From an uncultured Candidatus Melainabacteria bacterium (GTDB lineage Bacteria; Cyanobacteriota; Vampirovibrionia; Gastranaerophilales; Gastranaerophilaceae): a DNA stretch of 64,000 bases. Of the stretch, positions 26,730 through 36,039 are shown piece by piece; within the stretch, counting starts at the first letter, position 1; each line of letters opens with the position of its first letter. Below the pieces are notes generated by a model. It had not been told where the DNA came from. It searched no databases and worked only from the letters and a program-made list of their open reading frames with translations. The stretch spans positions 34,208 through 98,207 of the forward strand of contig CAKVIN010000007.1 of assembly GCA_934754425.1 (NCBI GenBank). Reading direction: 5' to 3'. The position numbers and the translations under genes were made by a program.

Positions 26730-28934
26730 TTACAAAATATCTAACGGATCAACATCTATTGCAAGTCGAATATCTTTAGGCATTGTGATTTTGCTTAAAA
26801 ATTTAGAAATAAAATCGTGTCCTTTTTGTGATAATTTGTTTTTTATAAGTATCTGGAATCTGTAATATCCGTTTAATTTTTCAATTACGCAAGGAGTCGG
26901 GCCAAGCGTTTCCAAATACTCTCCAAAACCAAATTTTTCTGTCATTGTGTTTAAGCGCATTGCAATTTCCATCGCAGATTTTTCTGCACGAAAATTATTT
27001 TGTGATGATAAGATTAAGCGGATAATTTGGCTGAATGGCGGATAATCAAACTCTTGTCTGGCTTTGATTTCTGTTTCAAAAAACTTTTCATAATCTTGCG
27101 CTTTAGCTGTTTGAAAAGCGTAATAATCAGGGTTATAAGTTTGAAATAATACTTTGCCCTTAAATTCTCCTCTGCCGGCACGTCCTGCAACCTGCGTAAG
27201 CAATTGAAAACCTCTTTCAGATGCTCTGTAGTCAGGAATATTAAAACCGGAATCAGCACTAAGCACGCCAACCAGTGTAACATTAGGATTATCCAAACCT
27301 TTTGCTATCATTTGTGTACCAACTAAGATGTCAATTTCGTTATTTTGAAATTTATTCAATAATTCAATATGAGCGTTTTTTCTGGTTAAAATGTCGCTAT
27401 CTATTCTTTCAATTCTTGCGTCCGGATAAAGTTCTTTGACTAACAGTTCAATCTTTTGCGTTCCGACTCCGGATGTTGAAAGCGCATCACTTCCGCATTG
27501 TGGACAAAACTCTGGAAAACTCGTTTCTCTATTACAGTAGTGACATTTGAGTTTTTTTACACTAGCGTGCCAAATCATCGGTATAGAACAATCAGGACAT
27601 TCGACAACCGTTCCGCAAGCTTTACATTGCGTATATGTAGAATATCCCCTGCGGTTCATCAAGAGAATTACTTGCTGATTTCTTTCTAATGTTTCAACAA
27701 TTTCAGTTTGTAAAGGTTTAGAAATAATTCCTCTGTAAGCAGCTTTTCCGTATTCTTGCATATTAATTACTTGAGGTTTCGCAAGCGGAGAATTATTAAA
27801 GCGCTTTCTCATCTCAAACAAATTATTGTTATTAGTTGCAAAATAATATGTTGAAATATCCGGAGTTGCTGAGCCTAAAATTAGAGGTGCTTGATGAAAT
27901 TGCGCTAAGCGTCTTGCTACAACTCTTGCGTCGTATCTAGGTGCAGGGTTTGTTTGTTTATAAGCGCCTTCGTGCTCCTCGTCAATAATTATTAAACCTA
28001 TGTTTTGCAATGGTGCAAATACAGCTGAACGAGCTCCGGCAAGAATTTTAATATCATTGTTATAAAGTCTTTGCCAAACATCGTATTTCTCACCTTCTCC
28101 AATACTGCTATGCCAAATTGCAACATCTCTTATGCCGAATTTTCGAGCTAATCTTTTGGTCAGTTGAGATGCTAAAGCAATTTCCGGAGCTAAAAATAGT
28201 ACATTTTTGCCGGAATCAATAACATCTTTTATTAATTTAAAGTAAACCTCTGTTTTTCCGGAAGCGGTTACACCGTGCAAAAGAATTGGGTTTGGCGATT
28301 TTAGTTTTGCTTTTATCCCTTCATAAGCCGTAATTTGTTCACCGGAAAGTTCAAATAGAGGTTCTGTTTCCACGTCTTTGAATATAGAAAGTGGATTTCT
28401 GTAAATATATTCTTCTTCTATTTTTACGAAACCACTTTCTGCAAGTTTTTTCATTGTTGCTCGTGTTGTTTTCGCCAGTTCCTCAAATTCTATAAGCGAA
28501 CATTTACCTTTAGTTTTAAGCAAAGCCAAGATTTCTTTTTGACGTTTTGTTAAACCTTCGCCGTCTTCCTTAATCAATGAAACAGCAAGTGCAATTTTTG
28601 CATTTTTTTCGATTAATTTCATCGGCAAAGCTGCATTTAAAACAGTTACAAAATCTGTGCAATAATAGTTTGCTACCCATTCTAAAAGCTTTAAATATTT
28701 AATAGAAAAAAGTGGTGTTTCATCAATTATTCGATTAATTTTTTTAGCCTTAAAATCCCCCGGAAGGTAGTCTGAAAAACCTACAATAAACGCATTGATT
28801 AATCCCTGTCTGCCAAACGGAATCATTACAGCCTGCCCGATTTGAATGATATCTTTCATCTCGTCGGGTATAAGATAGCTGAATGTCTTGACTCCAAGCC
28901 CTTTTATATTTACTAAAACCAATGCGTATTTCAT
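26730..28934 (-). CDS. priA: primosomal replication helicase PriA
   Basis: 734 residues. The N-terminal 3'-DNA-binding part carries RQGLINAFIVGFSD. The helicase core has Walker A LLHGVTASGKTEVYF, DEEHEGAY and GSATPDIST. The zinc-binding cysteines form CKACGTVVECPDC and CHYCNRE..CPQCGS. The end is QTYNPDYYAF...FPP-type. It reloads the replisome at stalled forks. No Shine-Dalgarno; an extended -10 lies 7 nt before the ATG (separate entry). Confidence 0.96.
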   Translation of the reverse strand: MKYALVLVNIKGLGVKTFSYLIPDEMKDIIQIGQAVMIPFGRQGLINAFIVGFSDYLPGDFKAKKINRIIDETPLFSIKYLKLLEWVANYYCTDFVTVLNAALPMKLIEKNAKIALAVSLIKEDGEGLTKRQKEILALLKTKGKCSLIEFEELAKTTRATMKKLAESGFVKIEEEYIYRNPLSIFKDVETEPLFELSGEQITAYEGIKAKLKSPNPILLHGVTASGKTEVYFKLIKDVIDSGKNVLFLAPEIALASQLTKRLARKFGIRDVAIWHSSIGEGEKYDVWQRLYNNDIKILAGARSAVFAPLQNIGLIIIDEEHEGAYKQTNPAPRYDARVVARRLAQFHQAPLILGSATPDISTYYFATNNNNLFEMRKRFNNSPLAKPQVINMQEYGKAAYRGIISKPLQTEIVETLERNQQVILLMNRRGYSTYTQCKACGTVVECPDCSIPMIWHASVKKLKCHYCNRETSFPEFCPQCGSDALSTSGVGTQKIELLVKELYPDARIERIDSDILTRKNAHIELLNKFQNNEIDILVGTQMIAKGLDNPNVTLVGVLSADSGFNIPDYRASERGFQLLTQVAGRAGRGEFKGKVLFQTYNPDYYAFQTAKAQDYEKFFETEIKARQEFDYPPFSQIIRLILSSQNNFRAEKSAMEIAMRLNTMTEKFGFGEYLETLGPTPCVIEKLNGYYRFQILIKNKLSQKGHDFISKFLSKITMPKDIRLAIDVDPLDIL

Positions 28935-28941
28935 AGTTATT

Positions 28942-28950
28942 ATTATATCA
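28942..28950 (-). promoter_or_regulatory. extended -10 promoter of priA (leaderless candidate)
   Basis: On the minus strand TGATATAAT (TGn plus TATAAT) ends at 28942. The priA ATG begins at 28934, seven bases on, where transcription would start. Confidence 0.55.
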
Positions 28951-29034
28951 TAGGTGAAAATAAGTTATATCATTTGGACAATTTTTCTTGTTTATTTTAT
29001 ACTGAAACTATTGTTAAATAAGCGAGGATAAAGG

Positions 29035-30756
29035 ATGTTAAAAGATTATTTTTTAAATGAAGTCGATAATGCAATAAAAAAAGCTATTGAGCTTGGTAAA
29101 TTAGGACAAATGGCTGTAGAAGATAAGTTTTCTCTTATTATAGAGAAACCAAAAAATGCTGATTTTGGTGATTTTGCAGTAAATGTATCTTCATTAGCTC
29201 GTTCTGCAAAAATTGCTCCACCTATGATTGCGCAAGCAGTTGTGGAATTTTTATCAAAAGAAAATTATTCAGTAACTGTTGTTGGTGGATTTATCAACTT
29301 TAAAATAGAAGATTCTCTTTTAGCGAATGCAGTAGCGGAAGTTCTTGCAAAAGGTGAAAATTATGGTCGTCCGGAAAATGTTGAAACAGAAAAAATCTTA
29401 TTGGAATATGTTTCAGCAAACCCAACCGGCCCTTTTCACATAGGTCATGGACGTTGGGCTGCAATGGGAAGCGCTTTGGCTAATCTTTTGAAATTCTATG
29501 GTCATGAAGTTTATCAAGAATTTTATATTAATGATGCAGGAAGTCAAATTCAAAAACTTGGTAATTCATTAAGAATAAGACTTAAACAAGAAAAAGGCGA
29601 AAATGTTGATTTTCCTACCGATGAAATTGAAAGAAAAAATTATTACCCGGGTGATTATTTAATTCCTGTGGCTAAAAAATTCTTGAAATTAAATCCGACA
29701 GTTGATGTTGACAATGTAGAATTACGTGTTCTTTGTGATTTCGCAAAAAAAGAAATGGAAGAATGCCAAAAGAAATTGTTGGAAGACTTTAGAGTACATT
29801 TTGATAATTTCTATTCTGAACTTGATTTACACAAATCCGGAAAAGTTGAAGAAAGCTATAAAGAACTTATGGATAAAGGCATGTTGTATGAAAAAGAAGG
29901 TGCAATGTGGTTCAAGTCCTCAGAATTCGGCGATGACCAAGACAGAGTTATCAAAAAAGCAGATGGCTCTAATACTTATTTAACAGCTGATATAGCTTAT
30001 CACATTGATAAATTAAGACGTGGTTATGACAGATTGATTAATATTTGGGGAGCAGACCACCATGGTTATGTTGCTCGTGTGAAAGCTTCAATTGAAGCTT
30101 TAGGTTATGATCCAAATAAGTTAGAAGTTCTTTTAGGCCAACTTGTAAATCTTGTTATCAACGGTGAAGAAGTTCGTATGGGTAAACGTAAAAATATGGT
30201 TACTCTTGATGATTTGATTGAAGAAGTCGGTATTGATGCCACAAGATATTGGATGGAAATGAGAAATATTGATATGACTCTTGATTTTGATATTGAACTT
30301 GCTAAAAAGAGTACGGATGAAAACCCTGTATTCTACGTTCAATATGCACACGCAAGAGTTTGTTCAATTTTAAGAAATGCTATTAATGATAGAGTTAATC
30401 CTGAAAATGGTGAAACTATAAAAGCTCCGATGAGCCAAGCAGAATTGGATGATTTAATCAACAATTTTGATAAGAACATAATTCTGAAAACTACTGAAAC
30501 TGCAAAATCTTTGATTCTCAAGCTGGAAGAATTCAAATCTGTAATTAAACTTTCTGCACAAAATAGAACTGTTTACACAATTTGCAGATATGTTCAAGAA
30601 CTTGCAGCGGAATTCCATTCTTTCTATAATTCAAATCGTGTAATCTGTGATGATGTAGAACTTATGAAATCCAGATTAGCGTTGATGGTCGCAGTTAAGA
30701 CAACATTAAAGAATGCTTTAGATATTTTGGCTGTTACTGCTCCGGAAAAAATGTAA
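29035..30756 (+). CDS. argS: arginine--tRNA ligase
   Basis: 573 residues, complete. The N-terminal tRNA D-loop-binding domain spans about 1-105. The class I signature is PTGPFHIGHGRWAAMGSALA. The C-terminal DALR anticodon domain is at about 455-573. The KMSKS-equivalent reads RMGKRKNMVTLDDL, a natural variant in ArgRS. It charges tRNA-Arg. AGGATAAAGG precedes the ATG. Confidence 0.96.
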   Translation: MLKDYFLNEVDNAIKKAIELGKLGQMAVEDKFSLIIEKPKNADFGDFAVNVSSLARSAKIAPPMIAQAVVEFLSKENYSVTVVGGFINFKIEDSLLANAVAEVLAKGENYGRPENVETEKILLEYVSANPTGPFHIGHGRWAAMGSALANLLKFYGHEVYQEFYINDAGSQIQKLGNSLRIRLKQEKGENVDFPTDEIERKNYYPGDYLIPVAKKFLKLNPTVDVDNVELRVLCDFAKKEMEECQKKLLEDFRVHFDNFYSELDLHKSGKVEESYKELMDKGMLYEKEGAMWFKSSEFGDDQDRVIKKADGSNTYLTADIAYHIDKLRRGYDRLINIWGADHHGYVARVKASIEALGYDPNKLEVLLGQLVNLVINGEEVRMGKRKNMVTLDDLIEEVGIDATRYWMEMRNIDMTLDFDIELAKKSTDENPVFYVQYAHARVCSILRNAINDRVNPENGETIKAPMSQAELDDLINNFDKNIILKTTETAKSLILKLEEFKSVIKLSAQNRTVYTICRYVQELAAEFHSFYNSNRVICDDVELMKSRLALMVAVKTTLKNALDILAVTAPEKM

Positions 30757-30771
30757 AAATTTATAGTATAT

Positions 30772-30848
30772 GGTGGGAATAGTGAATACTGTTCCCACTA
30801 TATAATTAAAACAGTTGTAGGGTGGGAAAAGCGTGAGCGGTTCCCACC
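30772..30848. repeat. GGTGGGAA hairpin repeats (two adjacent copies)
   Basis: GGTGGGAA...TTCCCAC at about 30772-30797 is followed by GTAGGGTGGGAA...TTCCCACC at 30817-30848. Both are hairpins; related copies lie at 31045-31076 and 51781-51814. The first may terminate argS. They occupy part of the 336-base gap 30757-31092. Confidence 0.7.
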
Positions 30849-30874
30849 AAAAAATACTTTTCTATTCAGTTTGC

Positions 30875-31009
30875 CGTCATTGCGAGAAAATTTAGACTTT
30901 TGTTTATTAATATTAATTTTTACTCCGAAAATTTTCGTGGTAATCCAAAAGTTTAAAATAAACTTACAAACAGAATGACTGGATTGCTTCGCTCCCGCTC
31001 GCAATGACG
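30875..31009. repeat. 135-bp MITE-like palindromic element, copy 2
   Basis: Same 12-bp ends as copy 1 (CGTCATTGCGAG 30875-30886, CTCGCAATGACG 30998-31009) and the same length. TTGC stands directly on both flanks, a possible 4-bp target duplication. Confidence 0.85.
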
Positions 31010-31044
31010 TTGCAACATTTTTACCAACAAAGTCGCAGGACAGT

Positions 31045-31076
31045 CGTAGGGTGGGGAAAGTGATAGCGTCCCCACC
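31045..31076. repeat. GTAGGGTGGGG hairpin repeat
   Basis: GTAGGGTGGGG...CCCCACC is a further copy of the hairpin family at 30817-30848 and 51781-51814, with C/G substitutions on both arms that keep pairing. Confidence 0.6.
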
Positions 31077-31092
31077 GAAAAATACCTGCCTT

Positions 31093-31746
31093 TTATAACA
31101 CAGCGATTAACAAAATCAAAATTGCGGAAATAATAGAACTTATTCCAACAAATTTCCAAAAAGGTGTTATTCCGCCGTTTTGAGTGTAAGACTTTGGTTT
31201 CATTGTGTAAGATTGTTTTACCGGTGCAGGAGTTTTTTTATTACTATTATTTCCACTTTTTTTAGTTTCTTTTTTCTTGATTTCATATTTTTCGCTTAAA
31301 CTATTTTTTCCGGCTTTACCGGTCATCAAAAGCTCAATATCATATTGATTTTTTAATATTGATTTATTTCCCTTTTTATAAAATACTGCATAATTTATTG
31401 CCGCTTCAAAAGCCCTTTGTAAACATTCTAAAGCTGCGCTGCCATCACGTTTTACGCTGGAAGAATGAATGGAAATATTACCTTGTTTTTTTAAAAAATA
31501 CAAATCGTCTATAAATTCTTTTTCCGGAATAGAAGTTGCTTGATCCTTTAATGTTGCAATCATATCATCAAAGCTGCCATCATATTGTCTTTTGTCTGCT
31601 AAAATAGACTTGCACATTTGTTCTCCAAATCTTCTAGTCTGCCCCATGCATTGCTCAAAGAATTCAGATGTATAAAGCTTTTCCGCATCTTTTATGATTT
31701 CATATAAATTTGAATCAATTTTCTTTAAAAAATCAAAATTTGTCAT
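31093..31746 (-). CDS. DUF4145-like domain protein with C-terminal membrane anchor
   Basis: 217 residues. Residues ~10-125 form a helical domain with LYTSEFFEQCMGQTRRFGEQM and FIDDLYFLKKQGNISIHSS. This is the pattern of the DUF4145/HsdR N-terminal-like helical domain, seen alone and at the N-terminus of restriction-type proteins. A Lys/Ser/Pro-rich linker follows and the end is a hydrophobic helix (about 195-217), a tail anchor. Function unknown. It lies 10 nt downstream of feoB on the same strand. Confidence 0.6.
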   Translation of the reverse strand: MTNFDFLKKIDSNLYEIIKDAEKLYTSEFFEQCMGQTRRFGEQMCKSILADKRQYDGSFDDMIATLKDQATSIPEKEFIDDLYFLKKQGNISIHSSSVKRDGSAALECLQRAFEAAINYAVFYKKGNKSILKNQYDIELLMTGKAGKNSLSEKYEIKKKETKKSGNNSNKKTPAPVKQSYTMKPKSYTQNGGITPFWKFVGISSIISAILILLIAVL

Positions 31747-31756
31747 AATATTTTAC

Positions 31757-34096
31757 CTAATTAAAAATAAAGTTAAGAATCTTATAAACTCCAAAAGCTA
31801 CGCACCACGCTATTAAACATTGTATTAATACAACAAGAACTGCATATTTTCGACCTAATTCTCGTCTTACGGTAGCAATTGCAGCAACGCAAGGAGTATA
31901 AAGCAAACAGAATACCATAAATGTAAATGCTGAAATTTGATTAAACAAACTAGATTTTGTAATATCGCCTACTAAAACACTCAAAGTGCTTACAACACTT
32001 TCTTTTGCCATAAATCCGGTAAGAAATGCTGTTGAAATTCGCCAATCATCTAAGCCTAGTGGTTTAAATAATGGAGCAATAAAATTGCCAAACAAAGCTA
32101 ATAAACTATCAGCAGAATTTGTAACTAAATTTAATCTTGTATCAAATGTTTCTAAGAACCAAATAATAATTGTTGCCCAGAAAATTATTGTAAACGCTTT
32201 TGTTACAAAGTCTTTCGCCTTAACATAAATAAGACGGTAAACATTCACAAACCCAGGCATTCTATAATTAGGAAGTTCCATTACAAACGGAACAGCTTCT
32301 CCTTTGTATACAAAATATTTCAAGAAAAATGCCAACAATATTCCGACAATCATGCCAATCAAATACATGCTAAGAATTATCCACACTTGATTTTTAGAGA
32401 AAAATGCTGCGGTAAACAAAGCATAAATTGGTAACTTAGCAGAACAGCTCATGAACGGAGTTAACAGAATTGTCATTTTTCTATCACGTTCAGATGGTAA
32501 AGTTCTTGATGCCATAATTGCTGGAACAGAACAGCCAAAACCTATTATCATCGGCACAAAACTTCTGCCTGATAATCCGATTTTTCTAAGTAATCTATCC
32601 ATAACAAAAGCAATTCTTGCCATATATCCGCTATCTTCTAAAATTGATAAGAAGAAAAATAGAACAACAATTTGTGGCAAAAAGCTTAAAACACTTCCGA
32701 CTCCTGAAAATACACCATCTATTATTAGAGAATGAAATACAGGATTTAAGCCATAAGTAGAAAGTACTCCATCAAAAAACGAAATTACTTTTTCTATTCC
32801 AATTTCCATTAAGACTGATAAAAAACCACCAATAGGTCCGAAGGTTAAGAAAAATATAAGTGCCATAATTAGTAAAAACGCAGGCATAGCGGTATATTTT
32901 CCTGTCAAAATTTTATCAACTTTTAAAGATATTCTATGCCCTATAGTATCAGAAGGTTTTGAAACATAATTAGCGCACAATCCTTCAATGAAAGTGAATC
33001 TCATATCCGCCATAGCCGCTTCACTATCTAATCCTGTGTCATTTTCCATCTCTTCAATAATATGGTTACAAGTTTCAACTTCGTTATCATCGAGATTTAA
33101 TGATTTAATAAGGTGAAAATCTTTTTCAGCAAGTTTCGTTGCAGCAAATCTCGCAGGAATTTGCACAGCAACAGCATGGTCTTCAATCAAGTGAATCATT
33201 GAGTGAATACAACGATGAACTGCACCGGATTTTGAATCATTTTCTTGACAGAAATCAACTCTTGCCGGATATTCAGAATACTTCGCAACATTAATAGCAT
33301 GTTCTACTAATTCTTCAATACCTTGGTTTTTTGTGGCAGAAATTGGAATTACAGGAACACCGAGTTCAGCTTCAAGACCATTTATATCAATACTTCCACC
33401 GTTTTCAGTAACTTCATCCATCATATTAAGCGCAATTACCATCGGAACATTGAGTTCAATGAGTTGCAGTGTCAAATATAAATTTCGTTCAATATTTGTA
33501 GCATCAACAATGTTAATGATACCATCAGGTTTTTCATTTAAAATAAAATCTCTGGTTACAATTTCTTCACTACTATAAGGGGAAAGAGAGTATATCCCAG
33601 GTAAATCAGTAATTGTCACGTTAGAATATGCTTTAATTTGACCTTCTTTTTTATCAACCGTAACTCCGGGGAAATTTCCAACGTGTTGATTAGAGCCGGT
33701 TAATCTGTTAAACAATGTAGTTTTACCGCAATTTTGGTTTCCGGCTAATGCAAATTTAAGCTTTGTTTTAGGCTTTACATTTCTTTTCTCAACACTTTCT
33801 TCACCTTTCATAGAGTGTTCAATTTTTTTGAAAACAATTTCTTTTCGTGGCAAACTGTGAGCTTTATGAATTTTTTCCAAAACAATTTTTGCGGCATCAG
33901 CTTTTCTTATTGTAAGTTCGTACCCTCTAATTCTAATTTCTAAAGGATCGCCCATCGGCGCTGTTTTTATGAGTTCGACTTCCACCCCAGGAGTTAAGCC
34001 CATATCCAGAATATGTCCTCTTAATGCTTTATCTTCGCATTCGATAGATTTTATAAATCCTTCTTTACCAATTCTTAATTTATCTAATGTTATCAT
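31757..34096 (-). CDS. feoB: ferrous iron transporter FeoB with fused N-terminal FeoA domain
   Basis: 779 residues. Residues 1-75 are a FeoA SH3-like domain (LRGHILDMGLTPGVEVEL). The G domain (about 115-290) has GNQNCGKTTLFNRLTG, DLPGIYSLSPYS, LNMMDE and SATKNQG. The permease half has the gate repeats LLTPFMSCSAKLPIYALF and LYTPCVAAIATVRRE. It imports Fe(II) across the inner membrane under anaerobic conditions. AGAGG precedes the ATG. No DtxR palindrome like that at 4532 is seen upstream. Confidence 0.96.
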   Translation of the reverse strand: MITLDKLRIGKEGFIKSIECEDKALRGHILDMGLTPGVEVELIKTAPMGDPLEIRIRGYELTIRKADAAKIVLEKIHKAHSLPRKEIVFKKIEHSMKGEESVEKRNVKPKTKLKFALAGNQNCGKTTLFNRLTGSNQHVGNFPGVTVDKKEGQIKAYSNVTITDLPGIYSLSPYSSEEIVTRDFILNEKPDGIINIVDATNIERNLYLTLQLIELNVPMVIALNMMDEVTENGGSIDINGLEAELGVPVIPISATKNQGIEELVEHAINVAKYSEYPARVDFCQENDSKSGAVHRCIHSMIHLIEDHAVAVQIPARFAATKLAEKDFHLIKSLNLDDNEVETCNHIIEEMENDTGLDSEAAMADMRFTFIEGLCANYVSKPSDTIGHRISLKVDKILTGKYTAMPAFLLIMALIFFLTFGPIGGFLSVLMEIGIEKVISFFDGVLSTYGLNPVFHSLIIDGVFSGVGSVLSFLPQIVVLFFFLSILEDSGYMARIAFVMDRLLRKIGLSGRSFVPMIIGFGCSVPAIMASRTLPSERDRKMTILLTPFMSCSAKLPIYALFTAAFFSKNQVWIILSMYLIGMIVGILLAFFLKYFVYKGEAVPFVMELPNYRMPGFVNVYRLIYVKAKDFVTKAFTIIFWATIIIWFLETFDTRLNLVTNSADSLLALFGNFIAPLFKPLGLDDWRISTAFLTGFMAKESVVSTLSVLVGDITKSSLFNQISAFTFMVFCLLYTPCVAAIATVRRELGRKYAVLVVLIQCLIAWCVAFGVYKILNFIFN

Positions 34097-34275
34097 TTTG
34101 GCCTCTTTTATTGATTCTATTATATTCTAAAAATTTTTTATAAGAAATACCGGCAAAATTAGTACTCACATATTTACAAATTTTATTTATTGTATTCGCA
34201 TACCCAAAAGTCTTAGACGTACTGTCTAATGTTTAAAATCAAAAATTTATTAAAATGAAAGAAAAGGAGATAAGT

Positions 34276-34596
34276 ATGAAAAAGATTTTTATTTTATTAG
34301 GTTTAATAACCTCAATACCGGTTTTTGCAATGTGTTCAATTGACGATGCAAATGTCTGCAGCAGCTCACTCCCAGGCATGCGAGAAGAATTTAGCTCAAG
34401 ATATAACCCGAAATCGAATATAAATGAGTTTTCTAACACTCCGGAAGCAAGATTAAATCCTATAAAACGTGATAATATTGAATATCAAATGCGCCAATTT
34501 GCACCAACTGAAAATAATTTTAATTACAATTCCAGTTGTCAATTTGGAGTTTGCTTAGAAAACAGAAACTCTCCGTTATTTCAACAATCAAGATAG
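34276..34596 (+). CDS. small exported hypothetical protein
   Basis: 106 residues. The signal peptide MKKIFILLGLITSIPVFA is followed by a short mature part with four cysteines and many Asn/Ser, ending LENRNSPLFQQSR. No domain recognised. The start 34276 is preceded by AAAGGAG; the upstream in-frame ATG at 34255 lies before that site. It stands alone between feoB and the alpha-oxoamine synthase gene. Confidence 0.65.
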   Translation: MKKIFILLGLITSIPVFAMCSIDDANVCSSSLPGMREEFSSRYNPKSNINEFSNTPEARLNPIKRDNIEYQMRQFAPTENNFNYNSSCQFGVCLENRNSPLFQQSR

Positions 34597-34764
34597 GTAG
34601 AGGCAAAGAGTTAGCATTTTTATCAAAATGTTAACTCTTTTTTTATAATTCTAAAAAACTAATCTTTCTTTTATCTTTATATATGACTTTTGTCACGTTA
34701 TTCAATATTTTCAATAATTTATAATTTTCTTGGGACATTATGTCTATAGAGAAAGGACAAAAAA

Positions 34765-36039
34765 GTGACAATTACAGAAACTAAAGATTTTATGAATTTA
34801 AAATTTGAAAACTTTGTAGATACTCTTGATGGAGAAGATTTATTTGACAAAACAAGCAGACTGGACGAAATATTATCAAGCGGCATTATGACTGGTAATG
34901 AAGCTTTAGGTATGGTAACAATGAACAAAGTACAGCCTGATTCTGAAATTAAAGAAAAAGATGGAAGTATACATAATGTAATAATGTTGGGTTCAAACTC
35001 ATACCTTAATCTTTCTACACATCCCCAAGTTATGCAAGGTGCAAGAGAAGCTCTTGAAAAATTTGGTTACGGTATGGGTGCCGTTTCTAATTATGCAGGA
35101 ATTACAGAAATTCATAAAGAATTAGAAAAAAGAATTGCTAATTTTTATGGTGCGGAAGATTCAATAGTTTTTCCTAGCGGATATGGTGCGAATATTGGTA
35201 TTGTATCTGCTCTATGCGGTAAAAATGATGTAATTATAAATGATGCAGCTAATCACGCATCTATTTTTGACGGTTGCGTTTTATCAGGAGCAGAAATTAA
35301 AGTATTTCCTCATTGTGACATGAAGGGATTGGAAAGAATTCTTTCCAGAATTCCTGATGAAAAAACCGGACGTTTAATTATTACAGACGGAGTGTTTTCA
35401 ATGGATGGCGATATGGCACCGTTGGATAAAATTGTTGAACTTGCGGAAAAATATAAATGCAGAATTATGGTTGATGATGCGCACGGTGTTGGGGTTGTTG
35501 GTGCAACTGGTCGTGGTACGTCAGAATATTTTGATGTAATGGATAAAATTGACCTTAACGTCGGAATGCTAAGCAAAGGCCCTGGTGGTTTAGGAGGGTA
35601 TTGTGCAGCTTCTAGAGAAATCGTTCAATATTTGAGATTATACGCAAGAAGTTACTTCTTCTCTACAGCGCTTCCGGCTTCTGTTGCAGGAGGTTTGAAT
35701 GAAGTATTCAAATTATTAGAAACTGATAATGCCGGAAGAAAACAACTTTGGGAAAATACCGAATATTTAAAATCTAAACTTCTAGAAAAAGGTTTTGATA
35801 TCGGACATTCTCAATCAGCTGTTGTTCCGGTTATGGTATACAGTGAGCCGATACTTTTTGAAATTTATGAGAAACTTAGAAGACGTGGTGTTTATGTTAA
35901 CATAGTTACTTATCCTGCAGTAAGAAGAAAAGAATGTCGTTTAAGATTGTGTACTATGAAAGAATTGACATTCGACCAAATCGACAGAGCGGTAGAAATT
36001 ATTGCAGAATTAGGTAGAGAATACGGACTTATAAAATAA
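34765..36039 (+). CDS. alpha-oxoamine synthase (serine palmitoyltransferase / AONS-like)
   Basis: 424 residues, PLP fold type I. MLGSNSYLNLSTHP, SNYAGITEIHKELE, NHASIFDG (H164), VDDAHGVGVVG (D238, H240) and GMLSKGPGGLGGY with the PLP Lys (about K271) are all present. Family members make 8-amino-7-oxononanoate, 3-ketosphinganine or 2-amino-3-ketobutyrate. No biotin genes are near, while an extended SDR overlaps the stop, the arrangement of spt and cerR in bacterial sphingolipid operons. That assignment is inference. Start is GTG with AAAGGA 7 nt upstream. Confidence 0.85.
   Translation: MTITETKDFMNLKFENFVDTLDGEDLFDKTSRLDEILSSGIMTGNEALGMVTMNKVQPDSEIKEKDGSIHNVIMLGSNSYLNLSTHPQVMQGAREALEKFGYGMGAVSNYAGITEIHKELEKRIANFYGAEDSIVFPSGYGANIGIVSALCGKNDVIINDAANHASIFDGCVLSGAEIKVFPHCDMKGLERILSRIPDEKTGRLIITDGVFSMDGDMAPLDKIVELAEKYKCRIMVDDAHGVGVVGATGRGTSEYFDVMDKIDLNVGMLSKGPGGLGGYCAASREIVQYLRLYARSYFFSTALPASVAGGLNEVFKLLETDNAGRKQLWENTEYLKSKLLEKGFDIGHSQSAVVPVMVYSEPILFEIYEKLRRRGVYVNIVTYPAVRRKECRLRLCTMKELTFDQIDRAVEIIAELGREYGLIK

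Noticed and set aside
30798..31159. Two ~68-residue minus-strand ORFs between argS and 31093
   Set aside because: They run through the hairpin repeats and the MITE-like element; the composition follows the repeats, not protein coding.
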